Notes: generated by a model from the letters alone, not told the origin. Counted from the stretch's first letter, positions 51,464 to 61,033 are shown. The stretch: 64,000 nt of DNA from JAYODW01 sp038116745 (GCA_038116745.1 JAYODW010000029.1:1-64000), one strand, 5' to 3'. Made by a program: numbers and translations.

Positions 51464-53704
51464 TCAGCCGGCGGGTTCCAGCCGGTCCACGCGCTGAAAG
51501 CCGCGCGGCAGTTTCAAACCACGTCGCGCACGGTCCCCGACGTAATGCTCCTGATCGGCTTCCTTGAGCGTAATGTGGCGACTGCCGGAATTGACCCTCA
51601 GCGCTTCTTCCGGGCGCAGAACCGTAATGGACTGCATCCATTCCTCCTGATTTTTAACTCGAGAGGTGGATAACTGCAGGATCTTGAGTCCTTTCCCGCG
51701 GGGCAGCAGCGGCAATTCGGCGACGGGGAAAATGAGCAAATGCCCAACATTGGAGGCGCACGCTATCCAATCCTGATCTCTGTCAACGAAGCTGACAGGT
51801 GGCAGAAGCTGCGCGCCTGCGGGGAGTGAAATTACTGACTTCCCGGAACGGTTCTTCGTTTTCACGCTTTCCAGCTCGGCAACAAAACCATATCCGAGCG
51901 TTGTCGCCAGCAGCACCCAGGGGCTTCCGCCCTCCATCACGACGCCGGAGAAGGTTGCGCCGTCCGGCGGTGAGAGGCGCCCGGAGAGCGGCTCGCCGAG
52001 CCCTCGCGCTGAGGGCATCAGGTGGGCTGGAACGGTGTAGGCACGGCCCGTAGAGTCGAAGAAAACCGCGCTCTGGTTGCTGCGTCCGCGTGCCGCACCG
52101 AGAAATTGATCGCCGCTGCGATAGCTCAGGTCCCGTGGCTCAATCTCATGTCCACGCGCGGCGCGGACCCAACCTTTGGCCGAGAGCACGACCGTCACCG
52201 GTTCGACCGGTATGAGATCTGTTTCGCTGAGCGCTTGAGCACTCTCGCGCTGTACGACGGCGCAGCGTCTTGGGTCGCCGTATTCCTCTGCGTCCGCTGT
52301 GATTTCATTGCGCACGAGGGTGCGCAGTCGGCGGGTCGATCCGAGCGTTTTTTCCAGTGCTTCCCTCTCCTCCTCAAGTTCGCGCTGTTCTCCTCGAATG
52401 CGCTCTTCCTCCAGACGCGCGAGATGTCGCAGACGGAGATCGAGCACGGCATCCGCCTGGATTTCACTCAGCCCGAAACGGGCCATGAGAACCGGTCGCG
52501 GTATGTCTTCCTCGCGAATAATGCGAATCACCTCATCGATATTCAGGAAGGCAATCAGGTAGCCATCGAGAACGTGCAGGCGTTTAAGTACTTTGTCCAG
52601 ACGGTATTCGAGCCGCCGGCGCACGGTGGCAACCCGGAATTCGATCCACTCCTCAAGCAGCGTTTTCAGGTCCTTGACTGCCGGTAATCCGTCAAGACCG
52701 ATCACATTCAGATTGACTCTGAAGTTGCGCTCGAGATCGGTGGTCGCGAACAGGTGTTGCATCAGAGCCTCAGCATCAACCCTGTTGGAGCGAGGGATCA
52801 GCACGAGGCGGATGGGCTTTTCGTGGTCTGATTCGTCTCTGAGGTCTTCCAGCATGGGAAGCTTTTTTGCCTGCATCTGCTGCGCAATCTGTTCAAGGAT
52901 GCGGGAGCCTGAACTCTGATACGGCAGCGCGGTGACGACAATGTTGTTGCCTTCACGGTGATAGCAGGCACGCATGCGCACGCTGCCGGTTCCGGTCTCA
53001 TACAGCGCCCGCAGATCTTCGGAGGCTGAAATGATTTCCCCGCCGCCGGGAAAATCCGGCGCCGGCACGATCGCGTGAAGTTCCGCCGCGCTCGCTTTAG
53101 GTTGTTCCAGCAGAAAAACGCAGGCCGCCGCGATCTCGCGCAGGTTGTGCGGTGGGATGTCCGTTGCCATGCCGACGGCGATCCCAGTAGTGCCGTTGAG
53201 CAGAACGTTAGGCAGGCGCGCCGGCAGAACCGACGGCTCATCGAGCGTGCCATCAAAATTAGGCGTCCAGTCGACCGTGCCCTGACCCAGTTCGGCCAGC
53301 AGCGTCTCGGCGTAAGCCGTCAGCTTGGCCTCGGTATAGCGCATCGCCGCAAAAGATTTGGGGTCGTCGCTGGAGCCCCAATTGCCCTGACCATCAATCA
53401 GCGGATAGCGATAGCTGAAAGGCTGCGCCATCAGGACCATGGCCTCGTAGCACGCGGAGTCCCCGTGGGGATGAAATTTGCCGATCACGTCGCCGACAGT
53501 GCGCGCGGATTTTTTATGTTTGGACGCGGCATCCAGCCCCAGCTCTGACATTGCGTACACGATGCGACGCTGCACCGGTTTCAGCCCGTCCCCGATATGC
53601 GGCAGAGCGCGGTCCAGGATGACGTACATGGAATACTCCAGGTACGCCCGTTCGGTGAATTCGGCGAGCGGGATCTGCTCGATATTGAAAGTGTCGTCGC
53701 TCAC
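51464..53704 (-). CDS. parC: DNA topoisomerase IV subunit A
   Basis: A 746-residue type IIA topoisomerase subunit that decatenates chromosomes. The catalytic tyrosine is Y123 in AAMRYTEAKL, and the quinolone region HPHGDSACYEAMV has the sensitive-type Ser83 and Glu87 (S80 and E84 in E. coli). GTG at 53704 is the start, 7 bp after the parE stop; the open extension upstream lies in parE. The C-terminal beta-propeller is shorter than in gyrase A, as expected for ParC. It forms an operon with parE. Confidence 0.95.
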   Translation of the reverse strand: MSDDTFNIEQIPLAEFTERAYLEYSMYVILDRALPHIGDGLKPVQRRIVYAMSELGLDAASKHKKSARTVGDVIGKFHPHGDSACYEAMVLMAQPFSYRYPLIDGQGNWGSSDDPKSFAAMRYTEAKLTAYAETLLAELGQGTVDWTPNFDGTLDEPSVLPARLPNVLLNGTTGIAVGMATDIPPHNLREIAAACVFLLEQPKASAAELHAIVPAPDFPGGGEIISASEDLRALYETGTGSVRMRACYHREGNNIVVTALPYQSSGSRILEQIAQQMQAKKLPMLEDLRDESDHEKPIRLVLIPRSNRVDAEALMQHLFATTDLERNFRVNLNVIGLDGLPAVKDLKTLLEEWIEFRVATVRRRLEYRLDKVLKRLHVLDGYLIAFLNIDEVIRIIREEDIPRPVLMARFGLSEIQADAVLDLRLRHLARLEEERIRGEQRELEEEREALEKTLGSTRRLRTLVRNEITADAEEYGDPRRCAVVQRESAQALSETDLIPVEPVTVVLSAKGWVRAARGHEIEPRDLSYRSGDQFLGAARGRSNQSAVFFDSTGRAYTVPAHLMPSARGLGEPLSGRLSPPDGATFSGVVMEGGSPWVLLATTLGYGFVAELESVKTKNRSGKSVISLPAGAQLLPPVSFVDRDQDWIACASNVGHLLIFPVAELPLLPRGKGLKILQLSTSRVKNQEEWMQSITVLRPEEALRVNSGSRHITLKEADQEHYVGDRARRGLKLPRGFQRVDRLEPAG

Positions 53705-53711
53705 GGCGTCG

Positions 53712-55607
53712 TTATTCCGCGTTAAACGCAGCGAGGTTGCCCCGCCGCTCAAGCCACTGCCGTCGATCGGACGAGCGCTTCTTGGCCAGTAGCATGTCCA
53801 TGACAGCTTCAGTCTCGGCCCGGTCGCTGATCCCAAGTTGTACAAGCCGGCGCGTGCCCGGCGCCATCGTGGTTTCCCTGAGCTGCAGCGGGTTCATCTC
53901 CCCGAGCCCTTTGAATCGCTGAACATTGACCTTACCGCGCACTTTTTCCGCGGCAAGTCGGCTGAGAAGCGCTGTCTTTTCTTCATCGTCCAGCGCGTAG
54001 AAAACTTCTTTGCCCACGTCGACGCGATAAAGCGGTGGCATCGCAACATAAACGCGGCCTGCCTCGATTAACGCCCCAAAATGTCGGACGAACAGTGCGC
54101 ACAGGAGGGTGGCGATATGCAGCCCGTCAGAATCGGCATCAGCCAGTATGCAGACCTTCCCATAGCGCAGACCATCCAGCTCATGGCTTCCAGGCTCTAT
54201 GCCGAGCGCCACTGAAATGTCGTGCACCTCGTTGGATCCCAGCACCTGACTTGAGTCGACCTCCCAGGTATTCAGGATTTTTCCGCGGAGCGGCAGGATG
54301 GCCTGAAAGTCCCGGTCGCGCGCCTGTTTTGCTGAACCGCCCGCGGAATCACCTTCGACCAGAAACAGCTCTGTCCGCTCTAGGTCCTGTGCCGCGCAGT
54401 CGGCCAGCTTACCCGGCAGCGCCGGCCCTGCGCCCGCAACCTTCTTGCGCACGACTTTGGCCGCTTTGAGACGCTTTTGCGCCCTCGCAATAGCAATCTC
54501 CGCGATCCGTTCGCCGGATTCCACGTGCTGATACAGCCACACGCTGAGCCGATCTCTGACTGCGGCCGCAATGAAACTGGTGCAGGCGCGTGATGACAGG
54601 CGTTCTTTAGTCTGCCCCGAAAACTGCGGCTCCTGAAGCTTTGCTGAGAGGATGTAGGCGCATTGCTCAAAAACGTCCTCTGCGGCCAGCTTTACGCCGC
54701 GGGGTAAAAGCCCTCGGCTATCACAGAATTCGCGCAGCGCCTCGAGCAATCCCTGGCGCAGCCCTGCGACGTGAGTACCCCCCTGAATAGTTGGCACAAG
54801 ATTGACGTAGCTTTCGGTGATGAGCTCGCCGCCGTCGGGGCACCAGTGCAGCGCCCAGCTGACCGCCTGGTGCTCTTCCTGAACCTCACCGGCGAATGCC
54901 TCCAGCGGCACTTTCTCGACGCCGACTAACGAGTCTGCGAGATATCCCTCGAGACCGCCGCTGAAACACCATTGCTCAGTTTCTGCGGCGGGCCCATCAA
55001 CCAGGCTCACCGTAAGGCCGGGGCATAGCACCGCTTTGGCACGCAGCACGTGCTTAAGTCGCGGGATGGACAATCGGGTGGTGTCAAAATAAGCAGCATC
55101 AGGCCAGAACCGGATCGTGGTCCCGGTCTGGCGCGCTGGTGACTTCCCAACGGGCGTCAGCGGAGCGACCGGTTCGCCGCGCGCGAAATCCATGTGGTAC
55201 TCCACCCCGTCGCGCCGCACTTTAGCTTCGAGCCGCTCTGAAAGCGCATTGACTACGGAGACACCAACGCCATGCAGGCCGCCTGAGAATTTGTAATTCT
55301 TCCCCGAAAATTTCCCACCCGCATGCAGCCGGGTCAGGATCAGCTCAACGCCGGAGATCTTCTCTTCAGGATGCTCGTCGACCGGTAGACCGCGCCCGTC
55401 ATCGCTGACCGATACCGAGCCGTCCTCGTGCAGTTCGACGGTAATAGCCGTGCAAAACCCGGCGATAGCTTCATCGACGCTGTTGTCGACGACTTCCTGT
55501 ACAAGATGGTTAGGACGGGATGTGTCTGTATACATCCCTGGCCGCTTGCGCACAGGCTCCAGCCCGGTGAGGACCTCGATGTCGGCGGCTGCGTAGCGTG
55601 AGTTCAA
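53712..55607 (-). CDS. parE: DNA topoisomerase IV subunit B
   Basis: A 631-residue ATPase subunit of topoisomerase IV. GHKL motifs NSVDEAIAGF, DDGRGLPVD and GGLHGVGVSVVNALS are present, as are TOPRIM blocks EGDSAGGSAKQARD and DADSDG. The start is TTG at 55607 because the family N-terminus (YAAADIEVLTGLEPVRKRPGMYTD) follows at once and no ATG precedes it; no strong ribosome-binding site is seen. Operon parE-parC is the usual ParE-first order for gammaproteobacteria in which they adjoin. Confidence 0.95.
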   Translation of the reverse strand: MNSRYAAADIEVLTGLEPVRKRPGMYTDTSRPNHLVQEVVDNSVDEAIAGFCTAITVELHEDGSVSVSDDGRGLPVDEHPEEKISGVELILTRLHAGGKFSGKNYKFSGGLHGVGVSVVNALSERLEAKVRRDGVEYHMDFARGEPVAPLTPVGKSPARQTGTTIRFWPDAAYFDTTRLSIPRLKHVLRAKAVLCPGLTVSLVDGPAAETEQWCFSGGLEGYLADSLVGVEKVPLEAFAGEVQEEHQAVSWALHWCPDGGELITESYVNLVPTIQGGTHVAGLRQGLLEALREFCDSRGLLPRGVKLAAEDVFEQCAYILSAKLQEPQFSGQTKERLSSRACTSFIAAAVRDRLSVWLYQHVESGERIAEIAIARAQKRLKAAKVVRKKVAGAGPALPGKLADCAAQDLERTELFLVEGDSAGGSAKQARDRDFQAILPLRGKILNTWEVDSSQVLGSNEVHDISVALGIEPGSHELDGLRYGKVCILADADSDGLHIATLLCALFVRHFGALIEAGRVYVAMPPLYRVDVGKEVFYALDDEEKTALLSRLAAEKVRGKVNVQRFKGLGEMNPLQLRETTMAPGTRRLVQLGISDRAETEAVMDMLLAKKRSSDRRQWLERRGNLAAFNAE

Positions 55608-55725
55608 GACGGAGAATCCGGTTCCGCCCGGGCGGGCTGATGGTCTGGTTGAGCGGGCCCGGATTATGACAAAGCGCCTCCGGGTTGGGAATCAGCAGCC
55701 TGACTGATTCGTCGTTTCGCCCGCG

Positions 55726-56313
55726 TCAGTCGAAATCAGACACTAGAGAAGCGCGGATTGGCTCCGGCACCGGCGCTATCTCTGTTTGATATTCCGGATG
55801 GTCGATCCCGATCGCGAGCGCCCCGCCTGCTTTGGCCAGTCCGAGCGCCTCCGTCGACAGCTGGAAGCGCAAAAAATGGACTGCAGAGGTTTTAACATCG
55901 TTCTCTCTGCTCAGGTCCTCGTCCGCTATCGCGAAAGCGCGTTCCCCCTCGCCGACCTTAAGGTAGACGCGATCCTCAATTCCCCTCAGCTTTGCCAGAG
56001 CCCGGCGACGCTCGTCAACGTCCTCGTACTCGAGCATGAAAGTAGCTTTCAGGTTGTCGCCATCAGGAATCAGCGGGTTGTACGCGTCCAGCTCTTCCTG
56101 AATGGCTTCAGCCTGGAAAATTTTCTCGGCGCGCAGCATTTCCTGGATCTGGTATTGGACTGTCATGCTGTCCTCGAAATACAGGGTGGCATGCTCGCCC
56201 AGCGCAAGGGTCCGGCGTTTCTTGTGCGCCATCAGGCTGGTGCGCATCGACGCGCGCTGTTCGTGGTAAGTCTCCAGGCTGAGCAGGTCTGCTCGCGTCA
56301 GTTTTTTTGTCAT
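55726..56313 (-). CDS. DUF3501 family protein
   Basis: A 195-residue protein of unknown function, recognised by MTKKLTRADLL at the start and the QYQIQEMLRAEKIF and NPLIPDGDNLKATFMLEY blocks. DUF3501 genes nearly always follow a GlpC-like Fe-S oxidoreductase and a rubrerythrin, as here, which points to oxidative-stress or redox work; the molecular role is unknown. It follows the Fe-S protein after 2 bp and is last of the three-gene unit. Confidence 0.88.
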   Translation of the reverse strand: MTKKLTRADLLSLETYHEQRASMRTSLMAHKKRRTLALGEHATLYFEDSMTVQYQIQEMLRAEKIFQAEAIQEELDAYNPLIPDGDNLKATFMLEYEDVDERRRALAKLRGIEDRVYLKVGEGERAFAIADEDLSRENDVKTSAVHFLRFQLSTEALGLAKAGGALAIGIDHPEYQTEIAPVPEPIRASLVSDFD

Positions 56314-56315
56314 CG

Positions 56316-57635
56316 TCAGGCTATCCCGTAAGCATGTCGCAACAGGCTGAATGCCGATTCAGCCGGCCTGGAATGCTCCAAACCATTTTCAATCAGCTCA
56401 CCGGCCATGGGGCAATCGCTGACGTAGTGAGCAACGTCGCTATCGCCGATGCGCTTGACGACCGGGCGGCAGATTTTTTTCGCAAATTCATAGTTTTCAG
56501 ACTTGACCGCATAGGTGCCATCGTGCCCGGAGCATCGCTCGATGGCGATGACTTCCGTTTCCGGCACGAGCTCGAGCATTTCCTTGGTTTTAAGACCGAT
56601 ATTCTGAACCCGTTGATGACACGGCGCGTGGTAAGCCACGCGACCGATCCGATTTGGAAACTCGGTATTGAGCGCGCCCTGGCGGTGTCGAGCCATGAGG
56701 TATTCGAAGGGGTCTGTCATCGCCGCCTGAACCTTAAGGACACCCTCATGCTCGGGGAACAGTAAGGGCAGCTCCTGCCTGAACATCAGGACACAGCTCG
56801 GAATGGGTGCCGTAATCTTAAGGCCCCGCTCGGCGAGCTCGAGCAGCGGGGGAATGTTGGCTTCCATGTAGCGCTCCACAGAGCGTAGGTCGCCGAGCTC
56901 GAGTTTCGGCATGCCGCAGCACTGCTCCTTGGAGACGAGTTCAACCGCAACGCCGTTGTGCTCGAAAACAGCAATCATGTCTTCCACCACCTGCGGCGAA
57001 TTGCGGTTGCCGTAGCAGGTCGCAAATAAGCCGATTCGGTCTCTCGGCGCCGCTAGAGTCTCGCGGCGCGCGGCGCGCCTGCGCAGGGTTTGACTGTTGA
57101 ATCGCGGCAAGGGCGCGTCGGCGTGCACCCCGATGAGTTTATCCATCAACTTTCTGGCCGGCTTATTCGCATTCACCAGGTTGACGGTCTCAGCCACCAC
57201 TGGAATCGTGGCGAGACGCCCGACCGCGTCGGTCGATGTCAGTACACGGTCGCGAACGCTGACGCCGTGGTCCTCAAAATGCACCGCCTTCGCGCGCAGC
57301 ATCAGGTGAGGAAAGTCCACATTCCATTCGTGCGGTGGGACATAAGGGCATTTCGTCATGTAGCACAGATCACAGAGGTAGCACTGGTCTACCACTTTCT
57401 GGAAATCCGCCTTGTCAACGCCGTCCACTTCCATCGTGGACGACTCGTCGACCAGGTCGAAAAGCGTCGGAAAGGCGTTGCATAAGCTGACGCAGCGCCG
57501 GCAACCGTGACAGATGTCGTACACCCGCTCCAGCTCTGATTCCAGTTTTGCCTTGTCTCGGAACTCGGCCTCTTTCCAACGAACCGGATGGCGCGTAGGC
57601 GCCTCCAGGCTCCCCTCACGCGTTTCGCTAGCCAT
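56316..57635 (-). CDS. Fe-S oxidoreductase (GlpC/HdrD-like)
   Basis: A 439-residue protein with two [4Fe-4S] motifs (CHGCRRCVSLCNAFP and CYLCDLCYMTKCPYVPP) and two CCG-type domains, seen as KEQCCGMPKL and the later HAPCHQR with RCSGHDG. These match heterodisulfide-reductase/GlpC-type subunits that pass electrons between Fe-S proteins. ATG at 57635 follows an AGAGG sequence; a TTG eight codons earlier is the alternative. Middle gene of the rubrerythrin-Fe-S-DUF3501 operon. The electron partners are not known. Confidence 0.9.
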   Translation of the reverse strand: MASETREGSLEAPTRHPVRWKEAEFRDKAKLESELERVYDICHGCRRCVSLCNAFPTLFDLVDESSTMEVDGVDKADFQKVVDQCYLCDLCYMTKCPYVPPHEWNVDFPHLMLRAKAVHFEDHGVSVRDRVLTSTDAVGRLATIPVVAETVNLVNANKPARKLMDKLIGVHADAPLPRFNSQTLRRRAARRETLAAPRDRIGLFATCYGNRNSPQVVEDMIAVFEHNGVAVELVSKEQCCGMPKLELGDLRSVERYMEANIPPLLELAERGLKITAPIPSCVLMFRQELPLLFPEHEGVLKVQAAMTDPFEYLMARHRQGALNTEFPNRIGRVAYHAPCHQRVQNIGLKTKEMLELVPETEVIAIERCSGHDGTYAVKSENYEFAKKICRPVVKRIGDSDVAHYVSDCPMAGELIENGLEHSRPAESAFSLLRHAYGIA

Positions 57636-57712
57636 GTCTTTCTGCCTCTGCTCTGTCAAAAAGAAGCCGGGCGAACCCGGCTTCCGTCATGCTTGGGAAA
57701 GCTCTCTCGAGA

Positions 57713-58129
57713 TCAGCCGAGATTGTCCAACGCTTTTTGGAATCTATTGGCGTGGGAACGTTCCGCTTTCGCCAGCGTCTCAAACCAGTCAGCGATCTCA
57801 TCGAAGCCCTCGTCTCGGGCAGTTTTCGCCATGCCGGGGTACATGTCGGTGTACTCATGCGTCTCACCTGCGATGGCTGCTTTCAGGTTGAGCTCCGTGC
57901 TACCGATCGGCTCACCAGTCGCCGGGTCACCAGTTTCCTCCAGGTACTCTAGATGCCCGTGGGCGTGCCCGGTTTCGCCTTCTGCTGTAGAGCGAAACAC
58001 CGTAGAGACATCGTTATAACCTTCGACGTCAGCTTTCTGCGCAAAATAGAGATAACGGCGGTTTGCCTGCGACTCGCCCGCGAAAGCGGCTTTAAGATTG
58101 TCCTCAGTTTTAGAACCTTTCAGGCCCAT
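57713..58129 (-). CDS. Rubrerythrin (short form, no rubredoxin domain)
   Basis: A 138-residue ferritin-like diiron protein, a peroxide reductase. The ExxH ligands are in AGESQANRRY, AEGETGHAHGH, AGETHEYTD and AERSHANRFQ. It ends at LDNLG without the C-terminal CxxC rubredoxin domain found in classical rubrerythrins, so it must take electrons from another protein, perhaps the Fe-S oxidoreductase next to it. ATG at 58129 is preceded by GAGGAG. First gene of its operon, with a 19-bp dyad in the promoter region. Confidence 0.92.
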   Translation of the reverse strand: MGLKGSKTEDNLKAAFAGESQANRRYLYFAQKADVEGYNDVSTVFRSTAEGETGHAHGHLEYLEETGDPATGEPIGSTELNLKAAIAGETHEYTDMYPGMAKTARDEGFDEIADWFETLAKAERSHANRFQKALDNLG

Positions 58130-58183
58130 CAGATATTCTCCTCGTGGTGGTATGGAAAGTGCGCCGAAAACGCGACGCGCCCT

Positions 58184-58202
58184 ATTTAGACTGAATCTAA
58201 AT
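58184..58202. promoter_or_regulatory. 19-bp perfect dyad in the rubrerythrin promoter region (candidate operator)
   Basis: Seven-base arms ATTTAGA and TCTAAAT are separated by five bases (CTGAA). On the minus strand a possible -10 (TAAATA, 58188-58183) overlaps the arm, so a bound dimer could block or guide RNA polymerase. It lies 55-73 bp upstream of the rubrerythrin start codon. The symmetry resembles sites of Rrf2-type or other redox regulators, but the binding protein is not identifiable from this window. Confidence 0.6.
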
Positions 58203-58329
58203 TCGCCGCCTGAGTCTAGGTGGGGGTGGGAAGCACCGTCAAGGACGACACTTCGTTGACCCGCTATTACCCCGTCAGTACAGTGCGCACGCCGCGCCAT
58301 CATCAGAGCGAAACAGAGGTCATACGTCG

Positions 58330-58581
58330 GTGAGTAAAAAGACGGATCACCCGGAATCTCCGGCTTTCGAAGCTGCCATGCGCGATCTCGAGAGCCTCGT
58401 TGAGGCGCTGGAGAGCGGCGATCTCTCGCTGGAGGACTCGCTGAAACAATTCGAGCAGGGGATGGCGCTTACCCGATCCTGCCAGGAAGCTCTGGTGGCT
58501 GCTGAACAGAGAGTTCAACAACTCATATCTAAAGATGGATCCGAGCGACTCGAACCATTCGACGATTCTGCGCAGGCCTGA
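58330..58581 (+). CDS. xseB: Exodeoxyribonuclease VII small subunit
   Basis: An 83-residue two-helix protein with PAFEAAMRDLESLVEALESGDLSLEDSLKQFEQGMAL-type core (PxFEEAL..LExIVxxLExG family pattern). It regulates the XseA nuclease. The start is GTG at 58330. It is followed by ispA after 9 bp, the usual xseB-ispA arrangement; no dxs follows here. Confidence 0.93.
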   Translation: MSKKTDHPESPAFEAAMRDLESLVEALESGDLSLEDSLKQFEQGMALTRSCQEALVAAEQRVQQLISKDGSERLEPFDDSAQA

Positions 58582-58590
58582 ACAAATCTT

Positions 58591-59484
58591 ATGCCCACCC
58601 TGAAAGAGAAACTGTCTGTCCTGCAAAGGAGAGCAGACGCCGCCCTGGACAGGTTCCTGCCCTCTGCAGAACTGGCACCAGAAAGACTGCATCAGGCGAT
58701 GCGATACGCAGCGCTGGCGCCAGGTAAACGCATCCGCCCGGTGTTCGTTTTCGCCACTGGAAATGCCGTAGGTGCGCCGGACGCCTCACTCGACCGGCCC
58801 GCGGCTGCGGTTGAATGCATCCACGCTTACTCGCTTATCCATGACGATCTTCCCGCCATGGATGACGACGACCTGCGACGCGGCCGACCAACCTGTCACG
58901 TTGAGTACGATGAAGCGACCGCGATCCTCGCCGGCGATGCACTGCAGGCGCTGGCATTTGAGATTCTTCTGAATGACAGCTCCAGCGATTCAGGCGCAGG
59001 AACGCGACTGGAGATGGCCGCAACGCTGGCCCGGGCAAGTGGCTCCACAGGCATGGCGGGGGGGCAAGCGCTAGACCTCGCCGCTGTCGGGCAGCTCCTG
59101 GACATCGAGTCGCTGGAAACCATCCATCGCTACAAGACCGGCGCCCTGATCGCGGCCAGCGTCCGTTTGGGCTATCTGGCCGCGTCGGAGCGCGACGCCG
59201 CGCTCGATGATTCCTTGCAGCGTTACGCGTACTGCATCGGTTTGGCCTTCCAGGTGCAGGATGACATTCTGGACGTGGAAGGCGATACCGCGGTGATCGG
59301 CAAGCCTCAGGGGTCGGATGCCGGGCTGGACAAGCCGACGTATCCCAACCTGTTGGGGATGGCGCAGGCTAAGAAGACTGCCCACGATTTATGCGAAGAA
59401 GCGATGACCTGCCTCGATGTGCTGGGAGGACGCGCTGAAACCCTGCGGGATATCGCCCGCTTTGTGGTGACTCGCGATCGCTGA
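58591..59484 (+). CDS. ispA: Farnesyl diphosphate synthase / geranyltranstransferase
   Basis: A 297-residue all-helical prenyl synthase making farnesyl diphosphate. First aspartate-rich motif DDLPAMDDDDLRRG (about 88-101) and second DDILDVEGD (about 226) are present; the five residues ahead of the first motif (IHDYSLI-type HAYSLIH) fit the short-chain class. Directly follows xseB. In most relatives dxs is next, but mazG on the other strand occupies that position. Confidence 0.95.
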   Translation: MPTLKEKLSVLQRRADAALDRFLPSAELAPERLHQAMRYAALAPGKRIRPVFVFATGNAVGAPDASLDRPAAAVECIHAYSLIHDDLPAMDDDDLRRGRPTCHVEYDEATAILAGDALQALAFEILLNDSSSDSGAGTRLEMAATLARASGSTGMAGGQALDLAAVGQLLDIESLETIHRYKTGALIAASVRLGYLAASERDAALDDSLQRYAYCIGLAFQVQDDILDVEGDTAVIGKPQGSDAGLDKPTYPNLLGMAQAKKTAHDLCEEAMTCLDVLGGRAETLRDIARFVVTRDR

Positions 59485-59508
59485 GAGATCCGGATGAACG
59501 CGGGCTGC

Positions 59509-60279
59509 TCATTCCAGCCCCTTGGCGGCGCACCATAGCGCCTCCCACTCGGTCTCGGACAGCGAGTCCAACGACTGCCGGCGCGCGCGGCAACTCGCTT
59601 CCATTGCCCGAAACCGGGCCTCAAAGCGTCTGTTGGCCCCGCGCAGCGCTGTTTCGGCATCTTCGCCGAGATGCCGCGCCAGATTGACTGCAGAAAACAG
59701 CACATCGCCGATTTCATGGCGTACTGCCGACCCCGAGTTCTGGCGCCGCGCGGTCGCCAGTTCGTCTAATTCTTCAAGCAATTTATCCTGCGGGCCGGAC
59801 CAATCCTGCCAATCAAAGCCGACACGCGCCGCACGCCTTTGAAGCTTCTGCGCTCGAACGAGTGCCGGCAGTGCCTTCGCAACACCATCAAGTGCGCCAG
59901 CGGAAGACGGTCTGCCACCGGCCTTTGCGCTTTCCCAGGTCTCAGCCACCTCCTGAACGCTGGCTGCTCGGGGCTCGGCGAATACGTGCGGGTGACGCTC
60001 GATGAGCTTCTCCTCGAGGGTTCCTATCACATCTTCAAAGGAAAAATGGGCGCCCTCCTCAGCCATCTGGCAATAAAAAAGGATCTGCAGCAGCAAATCT
60101 CCGAGCTCTTCACGCAGATGCTGAAGGTCTGAGCGCTCAATGGCGTCACAGACTTCGTAAGCCTCTTCCAGCGTATAGGGAACGATCGATTCGAAAGTCT
60201 GGGCGCAGTCCCAGGGGCACCCTGTTTCCGGATCACGCAAACGACGCATCAGTGCACGCAGGCGGGAAAGATCTGCCAA
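59509..60279 (-). CDS. mazG: Nucleoside triphosphate pyrophosphohydrolase MazG
   Basis: A 256-residue two-domain MazG. The N-terminal domain has GCPWDCAQTFESIVPYTLEEAYEVCDAIE and EELGDLLLQILFYCQMA with the EExxE and ExxD metal ligands; a second, partly altered domain follows with EIGDVLFSAVNLARHLG. It hydrolyses NTPs and influences stringent response in E. coli. The start is TTG at 60279 behind GAGGAGACG. Convergent with ispA. Confidence 0.94.
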   Translation of the reverse strand: MADLSRLRALMRRLRDPETGCPWDCAQTFESIVPYTLEEAYEVCDAIERSDLQHLREELGDLLLQILFYCQMAEEGAHFSFEDVIGTLEEKLIERHPHVFAEPRAASVQEVAETWESAKAGGRPSSAGALDGVAKALPALVRAQKLQRRAARVGFDWQDWSGPQDKLLEELDELATARRQNSGSAVRHEIGDVLFSAVNLARHLGEDAETALRGANRRFEARFRAMEASCRARRQSLDSLSETEWEALWCAAKGLE

Positions 60280-60442
60280 AGGTCGTCTCCTCTCGTTTTT
60301 CTCAGCCAGGGTCAGCTTTCGCGGGTGGACAACCTAGCAGAGAACAGAATTGTCCTCGGTCCTCGCTGTGACTTGAAACCCGCACGATTTTCCGATCAGA
60401 ATTCGAGGCATCGCAGCCACACGAAAGTCCGCTCCTCAACTC

Positions 60443-61033
60443 ATGGCTACGCCCTTGATTCTTCGCCTGGACATTTCCGGGATTCCCTTACGCTGGATCC
60501 CGTGGCAGGAAGCAGTCTGTCTCTACACGCGAGGGCTCGTCGGCTGGACCACCGGAGACCATGCCTTCACTTTTTACGGCGGGACCACGCGACTGACCGG
60601 TGCCCGCTCTCAAATCACCATCCACTCGATCGTTGCTACTCGGAGCAGCACGAAAAATCCTCGGGCATCCAGGACCCGACCGCCGCTGAGCAATCAGGAA
60701 CTTTTCAGGCGTGACGGTAATCTGTGCATGTATTGCGGCCACGAGTTTTCAGACGTTCAACTGACCCGGGATCACATCGTGCCGCTGTCGCAGGGCGGCA
60801 AGGATATTTGGGTGAACGTGGTGTCTGCCTGCAGAGTCTGCAACACGAGGAAAGGCGGGCGAAATCCTGAACAGGCCTCGATGCCACTGCTGGCTGTCCC
60901 TTATGAACCCAACTGGGCGGAATTCCTGGCGCTGTCCAATCGACGCATCCTGGCGGACCAGATGCATTTTCTGAAGGCACAGTTCAATCGCGCTAACCCG
61001 CGCCAGCAAAGGACAAGCTCTGGACATGAATAA
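60443..61033 (+). CDS. HNH endonuclease domain protein
   Basis: A 196-residue protein with an N-terminal part of about 65 residues (LDISGIPLRWIPWQEAVCLYTR) and a C-terminal HNH domain with zinc cysteines C95, C98, C130, C133 and the catalytic DHIVPLSQGG (D110, H111). This two-part layout is widespread in proteobacteria, and its role is not established; it is not obviously part of a homing element. Its stop overlaps the start of the next gene by 8 bp. Confidence 0.88.
   Translation: MATPLILRLDISGIPLRWIPWQEAVCLYTRGLVGWTTGDHAFTFYGGTTRLTGARSQITIHSIVATRSSTKNPRASRTRPPLSNQELFRRDGNLCMYCGHEFSDVQLTRDHIVPLSQGGKDIWVNVVSACRVCNTRKGGRNPEQASMPLLAVPYEPNWAEFLALSNRRILADQMHFLKAQFNRANPRQQRTSSGHE

Noticed and set aside
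55625..55636. CCGCCCGGGCGG palindrome between parE and DUF3501
   Set aside because: Short GC palindrome without T-run or conservation; expected in GC-rich DNA.
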